Assembly: GCA_000328365.1 (NCBI GenBank)
Contig: KB292570.1
Location: forward strand, 131,717 to 195,716
Direction: 5' to 3'
DNA from: Capitella teleta
Taxonomy: Eukaryota; Annelida; Polychaeta; Capitellidae
Length of the DNA stretch: 64,000 nt
This document shows, piece after piece, positions 55,950-64,000 of this stretch. Position 1 is the first letter of the stretch. Each line of letters opens with the position of its first letter. The notes under the pieces are model-generated. The model was not told the origin of the DNA. It did no database searches and was given only the letters and a program-made list of their open reading frames with translations. Both the position numbers and the translations under genes were made by a program.

Positions 55950-56919
55950 ATCTGCTCCCTTCAATATCCTGCGTTTTTAACCAGTGATGCTTTAGTTACA
56001 TGTATTTAGCGAAGGGACTCACTAGTCCGTTTCAATCAAGTCATCTTGGTGCGCTGATTGTAAATAAAATAATTTTTTTATAAATAAACAACCTCTAGTT
56101 TTTTGGATAAACACCAGCTCTGGAATTCGTATCCGTGTTTAACTGAAACGTCTCCATGCCAGCCTCTTTGACGCCTCATTGACGCCTCATTGACTCAACT
56201 TGGAGACCGATTCACGGGTTTTATGTAGACGATATCTCGTGTTTCCCACTAACAAGAGCCATAAAACCATTGGCCAACCAATATGATTATATATGCAGAG
56301 GAAATCTCAATCACGGCTGCAAATCCAATACAGTCTCCTCCGGTCACGAATGTGAAGTGTCAATTACTCGCCTGCCAATGTCGCAAGTCTGCTCTCTTGA
56401 TTGTTCTCCATATCACATTCATTCCGGAATTAATCGAGGATCATCCGCCGAAGCATTCTGCTCTATGATTCCGATTGAATGAATGAATGAATGGGTGGAG
56501 TTTTACGGCACTCTGATACTAAATGTATTATATTAGTGCCTCGATTCCGATTGACGTTGCTCTGTTTCGTGGCTCCACTCGTTCTGATCTTCTGTTTTAT
56601 TCTTGCGTTAAAATCGCACTTTCTTTAATTCGGCATATTTGGTTTCCTTGGAAACGGACAGATTAGCGAAGGACTCTTTAGTCCGATTGCGATGTGGTAC
56701 GAGGCGGATTACGGAGATGCCTGATAAGCGAGGCAGCACGGGTTAACGAGGCCAGATTTTCATTGGGGCTTAGTTAATATTAACTGTATACTTTACTAGT
56801 AACTGTTCATCGCTGTTATTAATTACCTCGATGTGGAAAACTAATGTGTTCCTGTTATTCCGCGTTTTCTCTGCTGCATGGATGTAAAGTGCATGCTTAA
56901 CTTGTATAAATAAATAAAA

Positions 56920-56962
<43 letters not shown>

Positions 56963-56992
56963 ATTTTGACGCCTTATGTTACTCACCATATT
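55950..56992. other. Region between convergent GTPBP6 and sFRP genes
   Basis: No gene recognised. Near 56640-56788 a segment with ACGGACAGATTAGCGAAGG, GAGGCGGATTACGG and the terminus TTAATATTAACTG/TA looks like one end of a pogo-like element; no partner end was found. A 70-codon plus ORF at 56270-56482 has no recognised relatives. Confidence 0.35.
56907..56964. repeat. (AAAT)n microsatellite
   Basis: About 13 nearly perfect AAAT/TAAA units. Confidence 0.95.
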
Positions 56993-56998
56993 TTTATT
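56993..56998 (-). terminator. Polyadenylation signal of the sFRP-like gene
   Basis: TTTATT on the plus strand is AATAAA on the minus strand, about 420 bases after the stop codon at 57419-57421. It implies a 3' UTR of roughly that size. Confidence 0.5.
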
Positions 56999-57418
56999 CG
57001 CAATTGTTACAAAGATCATCAAAATATATCCATAATAAGTTACAATGTCAAAACTCAAAAACAGAAGTGAATGTCAAATGCAATTCTCTAAACACTGCCT
57101 ACAAAGACGACAGTAATTTGAAGTTTATGTACAAACAATTCAAGAGCTAATTAATATACATGTACTGACTAAATTATACACCAAATTTCTCATGAAAGCC
57201 TCCATATATCGTTGGGACCACTTCCAATATAACAACAGGAGATGTGAAAAACTTCAAAATAAGCAAGTATGTCTCTATACCACAAACACAATAGATACAC
57301 AATGCAGAGTATCAGCTTGATTGTATAGCATTCTGTAAACCAGATCTTCGTCACACCTATTAGTGATTTTTTTTTTTTAGCCCCGATAAAGGCCCCTCAA
57401 AGAGTCAGTGAACACATA

Positions 57419-60400
57419 TCAAGCGCTTTCCTGCTTCCTCCTCCGTCTCGCACGACGTTCCTCGGCGTCCTCGCTGCGGTCACGTGATCGGCGTTTCTTG
57501 GCCTCCCTATCGCGGTTCCGGTTCGCCTTCCGCTCGGACTTCCTTCCGGAAGAGGACGCGTCATTGCTTTCCGTCCCCTTCTTTTCCGGTTGTGGGGTGG
57601 TGCTCAGCACTTCCGGTGTCTCTTCCAGCGGTGTTTCTTCACGGCGTTTATTTTTCTTGCTCCTCTTCTTCTTTCCCGTGATGCTCTCAACGACCTCAGC
57701 CTCGTCTTGGGCGTCACTCTCCTTGCTTTCGACGACGGAGCCTTCGCCTGTGATCACTTTAATTCCTTCTCGGCAGATTGTCTCTTTGCGCACGGCGCGC
57801 ATTGCTTTTTTCGTGCCCGGATCTTTCTTCTCGTATTTCTGGACGAAACTCAGCATGAGTTTGTCGCCCACTTTCTGCCCCATCCCGATGTAGTCGGTTC
57901 CGGATCGGGACTCGGCTTGCTCGAGCTCCTTACAGTCGCACCTGAGACCGCCTTCGACGAAGAACACCATCTGCTGGAGGTCACGCTTCTTCAGGGATCC
58001 CTTCTTGAATATCTTCTTGCGTCTGTTGGCGGTCACTCGTAGATCTGACCCGCTGACCACGATCTCATCAGCCTTGAATCTCATCACTGCAAATACAAAT
58101 AAAAACAATTATAATTCTGCCTTTGATGTCGGGCACGTGTTCTTCATTCGTGTGATGTATATATTGCAGTAATCCTACGATGAAATCAGCAGCGCTTAGA
58201 CCTGGATTGTTCGTACGGATTGTTTCACTCTGTCCGCACTTCATCGCGTTCTTGTACACGTCAGGTGAAAGAATCAATCAAGCAGATGATAAACAGGTAT
58301 TGGCTCCAGGAAATAACGAGCAGATTTGTGACATTGACAGACAACCTCAACGAAAGAAGAGAAGAAGAAGAAAGAAGCCGAGAAAAGAGAGAACTCAACT
58401 CTAAAACGACGTTCATGCAGGTGTCAAAGGAAAATTAGAAGAAAAAAGAGATAAATAAATTACGGGAGATTAAAAAAAAAAATAATAATAATAAGAAAAA
58501 TAGGTCGGACCTCATTGCATGACCATGACCTTGTACCTGATGTGAAGAATTTTATACCTATACGAAGAACAATATATGTCTAGTCTGGGTTTCTTCTGGG
58601 AATTTTTTCACCACAAGAATCGCTGCCCGAGGTAAACCCATCGACATTCCAGTCTTATCTCTGCGCACTTGGCCGCTGCCCGAATTCCGTGAAAAACGCC
58701 ACGCACTGACATTGGTGCCTTCGACCTTCCTCCTTGGGTTTCCGCGTATTTACGTTTGCGTGAGCGTGATTTAAGCGGGGTTGCTTAGTGTAAATCCCAC
58801 TTATGGTAAAAGACGTAGCACAGAGTTCACCTGTGTACCACGTTATCATAGACGTTTCATCACTTGGACTGGACAATGCATCCATGTTGTTTCAGACTGG
58901 GCTCTCGTCTCTCGTGGCTCGATAAGCAAGTCATTGAGTGATGGATGAATTGACAGCATCCTGGCTCCATCCCAAACGGATATCCCGCTGAACAGGGTTT
59001 AATCCCAAGCACTAACGAGCGGGATTTGCGTCGGGATCTAAGCGGAAAGATCTGGTGAAATGTCAAGAGAGCAGGGTGCCTTGTCTCGCACCTGGGAGCC
59101 AACTGCTCATCCCAGGATCTGATTTCGTTTACACAAAAAGAATGCAGCGCGGATGACGTCTTGTTGGCAAGGTGTGCTGCCACCATTTGATACAGAAAAC
59201 ACCTCATATCCCCCGGCATGCAAGCCGCATCTTGCATTTCAATTTCCGCTAGTCAGGGTGTTAATATTGAAATGTAAACTTTTGATAAGAATACACAGGT
59301 GAATGTAAGGATAGGCAGCACTCGCACCTTCAATAACACCTGCGTCTGTTTTGGACGCCTACTTATTTTGTGCTCTTAATTAGCTGAATCCATAACGACC
59401 CAAAGGTGACACAAATCTAATTAATCACCTGATTGTGCGGTCTCATTGAACGATCAGAGAATATCCAAACCTATTTGTAAATATATTACTTAATACTAGT
59501 AGGAAATAAGAGTTCTGTGCCAAATTCTAAGCATACATGCGCGTATTAGTACTAGCTGCTAGCTTCAAAGTGTCCACCACATACATACATGTATACTCAT
59601 GTAATGATCATAACATCACTGCAAGCCCTTCGCTTAACAGGAGTTCACAGCCATTTTCTTTCTCGACAAAACGCCGAATGCCAATAAATTCATCGAAACT
59701 GTCGCAGATATTTCAACACTGAATGCCGCTTCTGCTGTATACGAGCCCTCGTGTCGAGGTTACGCGCAGAACTTCTCGAGTACTTTGGGACCGACTCTAG
59801 TACGCTTTACGGTTTGTTTGTTGCTGTGGTTACGCAGCATCATGACGCATGCCCTGTAAATACATGTATCACTAAATAGACTAAACACTGTGAAAAACAT
59901 CGTTGCATAAGAATAATTACACACATGCAATATCATATACAGCGAGGATTTTTTAAATGGTGATGAATGATAACATGGATTTCGTTTTTGTTTGTTTGTG
60001 TAAGCGCGCTTGCTTCCGACACCCTGCATCACCAGAGCACCGCAAACTGGCGATTTCATCTCCATTTTGCACACAGAAGCCTCAGACATTGTTCATACGC
60101 ACGCACGCGTATTTAACATGGACGAGTCCTAATCAATAGGCAACTATATTAATATGACTGTGTCAATTAGTCGGTAATTACTTAATTAGAGTCGTCATAA
60201 ATACCGGATTCATTTGTGTTAAATAAAATGACCCTAGAGTTCAGAATTCAAAAAGACGACAAATAAATCGTCGGTTTGCGCCAAGTTTAACGATGAAGCA
60301 TTAACATTACGTGATTACTTGCTATTCGTATTTAACTGTTGCATCATGGCATCAGCAATTCGATTAATTATGTGTAGCTGGTGAATTTAAATTGCCCGTG

Positions 60401-60534
60401 AATATATTAAAAATTGCAGAAATTGTCCATTGATCGTTGATGAAATTGACACTTACCAAAGTCTGCTTGGCAGTACGCGTCAACAATAGCCTCGAATGTC
60501 TTGGGGTGATTGCAAGCGGCACACACACTCTCAT
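57419..60534 (-). CDS. Secreted frizzled-related protein, NTR domain (partial, last two exons)
   Basis: Minus-strand exons 60534-60457 and 58086-57419 join in phase (TTT G / TG ATG). The join reads ESVCAACNHPKTFEAIVDAY, then CQADFVMRFKADEIVV. The rest is the netrin-like module of sFRPs: CxxC, then YCxxDF, KKGSLKKRDLQQMVFFVEGG, LRCDCKEL, YIGMGQKVGDKLMLSFVQKY and a last Cys in KETIC. sFRPs are secreted Wnt antagonists with a frizzled-type cysteine-rich domain before the NTR. That domain was not found in 60535-64000, so it lies beyond the window or in exons I missed. After the NTR comes about 100 residues very rich in Lys, Arg and Glu (GKKKRSKKNKRRE ... RRARRRRKQESA), far longer and more basic than in typical sFRPs and possibly heparan-sulfate binding (inference). 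The 2.4-kb intron contains no recognised gene. Confidence 0.8.
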
Positions 60535-63500
60535 CTGTAAATACAATAACATTGATCACATAAAACGCTTAGTAGTGGGGGCAAAATGCGAACACACAGC
60601 CAGTTCACTATTTGCCGCTGTTTTGTCGACTGTCAAATATTTGCGTAATCATCTCACCGACTGGGTTTTTCACTCTTCCTCGAAAGTAAATAAGAAGCGC
60701 GAATGAGCAAACACGCGTTTGATTGAGGTTACGGTGAATCAACTGTGTGATTACATATTTCATACTTCATCGAGGAGGTGCTGAACATTTCTCAGAACTT
60801 TTCAACCACGTTCACTCAAATGATTATATATAGAGGGTTCACTCAAATGACTATATAGAGGTACATGATGCATGCTGTGCGTGTAACCTTCGTTAAAAAC
60901 TTAAAAGAACATCAAACATTATCGCCATAAATCAAGAGGAAACCACTCATTAGTGTTCTTTGTGTCGATTACTGTATTTTCCTCTTTTTGTGCTTCTGAA
61001 TATTTCCCGTGAGTTAATGTGAGTAATGCACGTATATTAATGGGAGTGTGCAACCGCACTCACAAACCGCAGACCGCTATGCATGCATGTACCTATAGAC
61101 AATCAAGTTTTCTTTATAGGTGTGTAATTGATTTTTCTGAATAAATGTGCACCTCAATTTATCTCGCCACCTTTACTAATGATTTTATGGCCGACGAAAG
61201 TCGTATACGCCATGTTGTGTCCAAATATAAACGTATCAGTCATTTTGTGTCCATGCAACAATGACTCGATGAAGGCTGAGGGAAGGGAACAAGTCAAGAG
61301 AGGACATGCATCATGTGGCACAAATGAAGAGTGCGTCTTGAAACCATACGCCATTTTGTGTCCAGTAATGGTCTGCTCTATCGCCATTTTGTTTCCTCGA
61401 GTCGGCTGAAAGCCTGTCAAATAGTTCCACTGATAAATTGATAATACTTCAATAGCACACTTCTCCTCCCACTAAGAAACGTCATAGAACTGCTGCCATT
61501 CCGAAATGTCTGAGCAGACATCGTAGATCAAATCTCAGGTAATTCAATCCAAGCTTCACTCAACTTGACTCGTTATCTCCGCTCTCTCAGCTGGTTATTT
61601 ATGACATCGCCCCCTTCGCCTTCCCGACATCTTCAGAAGAACACAAGGAATTAATCTCGAAGTTCGATTCAACACAGATTTGTCAACGATGATTCAACAC
61701 GTTGTCTGAATTTAAGCAAGTTACTTCTGTTGTAAATCGTGTTTCTATGTCACCAAAGATAAAGCAAAAAGTTGTCCGAGGCAAAATGGCACTCTTCCCA
61801 TGGGTGCGAGGCTCCTAAATCATAACACTCTTAGCGTTTTTATTTCGGTTCGTTCTTTGGATGCATGGTGCTAATTTTATACCCAAACAACAGTTTCTAC
61901 ATTGTACCACAAATGCGTATAGGTGCTTCTGATTATCTCCTAATTGTGGGGTTTCCCTACTTCAGGTATTCACCGACCACAGAGAATATAATCAAGGGAC
62001 TAAGAATAGTGGAATAGCCTCGTCTGGTAGACATCGCATCAGACGACCCCTGGATCGACCGGCGCCGTCTTCTTGTCCAGGGGCATATAATTTGCAAATC
62101 CGTTTACAGAGGGACGAGGGATTCTTCGTGCGCGATGGGAAGAAGCCTTATACCCTCGGTGTCTGAATGAGGGTTCGCTCGGGCGATCTGACGCTATCTG
62201 CCGGCAATCAGGCCCAGCTGCGAGACCCCCATTCATGTCGCTTACCCTCGCAGACATTCCTCAGAGGTCTATGCACAACCTCATCAAATCATGGCTTTCT
62301 GCTTGGCATCAAGAGGCCGCGAGCGATGCTGGAATCTGGATAATTTCAGTATCTCGCTACACGCCTTGGAGATGTTATACTATACTAAATATCATAATAA
62401 CAAATTATTATAGAATTTTTGTTTGTTTCAAGTCAAGCATCTAATTTCAGGCAAGATTCAGTCATGGGATATATACAACGTATACACAACACGTCACTTG
62501 TAAAGTGCTTCCCGCATAGTTAAATTTTTATCCTGAAATACTGAATACAGATTTCTCTATCTTTCACGCAGAGACATTAAGTAAAAAAATATGCTCTTAA
62601 CTATCCCTTAGATAAACACAGACACGTCACTTTGATCAAGTTATCTTTCTTCGCAATTAAGTAATTAATTAAATTACGCCACACACGTGCATCTTGCTCT
62701 CAAATTAATCACCCAATTAGTCGAATAAATTCAATCTATTGTTGGCTATAATTTTGTTGTGATGCGTTCAGTCGCCGGAGGGCGTTACGCACACTTTTCA
62801 TCCCATGGGAACCGTAACGAAAATTTCACCTGAACGCATGTCAGCCTTTCAACGCTTTCAATCAGTCGGAGGTTCAACAACACTTATGGCCCCTTATTAT
62901 GAGTAATCATGAGACTCGTAACTTTATAAGTGGACTGTTGAAGCAATTACGCAGAATTGAACATCTATATGCTTCAGTACGCTGTCTCAATTCGAAGTCG
63001 TTTCCTACAATTTCTCCAATTTTTTTTATGAAGTGATTCACTCAAGCGTTCACTAAAATTGAAACATTTAGCGGAATTGGGAAATATGATTAATACATGT
63101 ATCATACATTTGTATATATCGTACGTGTGTATTGTATATTAATACGTGTTATACAAGCATGGCATAACTTTAAAGACTGCCAATTAATAGCGCCAAACCT
63201 CAAGATTATCGAAAACCCGAGAAGCGAGTAATAAAATTAAGAACTAAAGAACTTCAAAGTGAGCTCTCAATCAGCCAATCTTTGCACCCGCGAGAGCCCC
63301 AAAGAAGACGAAACCAAAGAAATTAATCCGAAGCGATAAATGATATGACTGGCAGAAAGAAACGAATACATTCAGAGGGTCTCTTGGGGCTCGCAAACGC
63401 CTGTGATGTGGTCTTTGATGAAAACATCGAGTGAGAGGAGAGGTCATTGGAGGCGACGCAGAAACATGGAGGAACCGATTGATCATTCATCATTGGGGGA

Positions 63501-63902
63501 TTCCTCCGACGTTTCCCAATCTCTGAGTCAACCCATTTGAAGGCATCAAGGTGCGAGTCATTTGTCATTCGCGATTGAGTCACCTCGAAGACACGTGCAA
63601 GAAACCCATTTGCCGTCGACGTCACGTGATCGAAGCTTCCACGCGTTCCCATGTAATATATTCTTCCGGTACTGAGCTACTGTGTGTAAACATAAACACA
63701 GAATTCGAGTGGGTCACTGATGGCGTCTAGCAGAGAGAGGTCATTTGAATATTTCATGGGTCGATTGCAACGTGATTGAACGGTATAATCCAAAGACGCG
63801 CACTGGTTGAAGGCACGTACGATGATCAACCGGACCTCTTGTCAGAATAAAACAAATCGAATTCAGTAGAATACAAAAAGAGAGAGATTTTTGAGCTCTT
63901 GA
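60535..63902. other. 5' intron or flank of the sFRP gene, no further exon recognised
   Basis: I searched the minus strand for a frizzled-type cysteine-rich exon and found none. The region holds the repeat at 61186-61410, a GC-richer patch at 62020-62260 without coding homology, and otherwise AT-rich DNA. The stretch 63560-63660 has several CpG-containing motifs (ACGTCACGTGATCG), as in promoters. Confidence 0.4.
61186..61410 (-). repeat. Tandem repeat of about 30 bp, motif GGACACAAAATGGCG
   Basis: On the minus strand the unit GGACACAAAATGGCG plus about 15 variable bases occurs at about 61397, 61364, 61253 and 61223, with a weaker copy near 61193. Adjacent units are 30-33 bases apart, so the array stays in frame and encodes a repeated GHKMA-type peptide within an 88-codon ORF (61420-61154). 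A non-repeat insert of about 80 bases lies in the middle. Confidence 0.7.
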
Positions 63903-63942
63903 ATGGAGGCTCGCGAGGCGGCGGTTTCCTTTGGTCTCGCAG
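63903..63942 (+). CDS. Possible first coding exon of a plus-strand gene running off the window
   Basis: ATG at 63903 opens MEAREAAVSFGLA in GC-rich sequence and ends at a GCAG/GTGATT donor. The preceding 300 bases are promoter-like. No downstream exon is available, so this is only a candidate. Confidence 0.2.
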
Positions 63943-64000
63943 GTGATTCATGGTTTCACAGTTAAAGCAAAGAAGAAGAATCAGATGAGGGTTTGGAGGA

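Noticed and set aside
57408-57893. 161-codon plus-strand ORF opposite the sFRP last exon
   Set aside because: It is the complement of the Lys/Arg-rich tail, giving a spurious Ser/Phe/Leu-rich translation.
58860-59237. 125-codon minus-strand ORF in the sFRP intron
   Set aside because: No recognisable domain, and the flanking exons join in correct phase without it.

Overview
This window looks like nuclear DNA of an animal from an early-branching lineage, most probably a sponge. The DNA is AT-rich, most introns in host genes are only about 32-130 bp with clean GT-AG ends, and the proteins are metazoan (Myb of the animal A/B/c-Myb type, RAD17, secreted frizzled-related NTR domain, von Willebrand A domains). 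The sponge assignment is inference from intron size, gene style and the galaxin-like domain. I could not run any search.

Layout. 174-8984 (+): a fatty-aldehyde dehydrogenase (ALDH3A2 type) in 13 exons. Its 4.2-kb fourth intron holds nested transposons. 10897-11189: a lysine-rich ORF with a frameshift. 13543-18307 (+): a 14-exon secreted protein with six tandem von Willebrand A domains followed by a cysteine-pair, galaxin-like domain; this is the most distinctive gene here. 19560-21190: a broken Ty3/gypsy fossil. 21417-22663: a pogo/Tigger-type DNA transposon with a truncated transposase. 27932-31528 (+): a complete 17-exon Myb gene. 32335-34146 (-): RAD17 in one coding exon, convergent with Myb. 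35264-36955: pieces of two LINEs joined together. 39919-41788 (-): a three-finger C2H2 zinc-finger protein with a long A-rich 3' flank. 45370-46330 (-): a second Ty3/gypsy fossil. 46596-47386 and 49247-50539: two more TA-flanked pogo-like elements. 51238-55948 (+): the HflX-type mitochondrial GTPase GTPBP6 in 11 exons, with a nested transposon pair in one intron and a tRNA-derived SINE in another. 57419-60534 (-): the last two exons of a secreted frizzled-related protein, whose 5' part lies beyond the window or was not recognised.

The genes do not form an operon or one pathway. Myb/RAD17 and GTPBP6/sFRP are convergent pairs with close 3' ends. For the multi-exon genes I deduced exon joins by eye. 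Exon phases were followed throughout and total coding lengths came out divisible by three: 499 aa for ALDH, 1328 aa for vWA-galaxin, 807 aa for Myb, 512 aa for GTPBP6 and 588 aa for the zinc-finger protein.

Mobile DNA fills much of the rest. At least four families carry pogo-like CAGT...ACTG ends with TA flanks. A 704-bp TTAA-flanked MITE occurs twice, each time inside a member of the same pogo-like family. There are also a hAT-like end, a SINE, LINE fragments and two Ty3/gypsy fossils. Long mononucleotide tracts and minisatellites are common.
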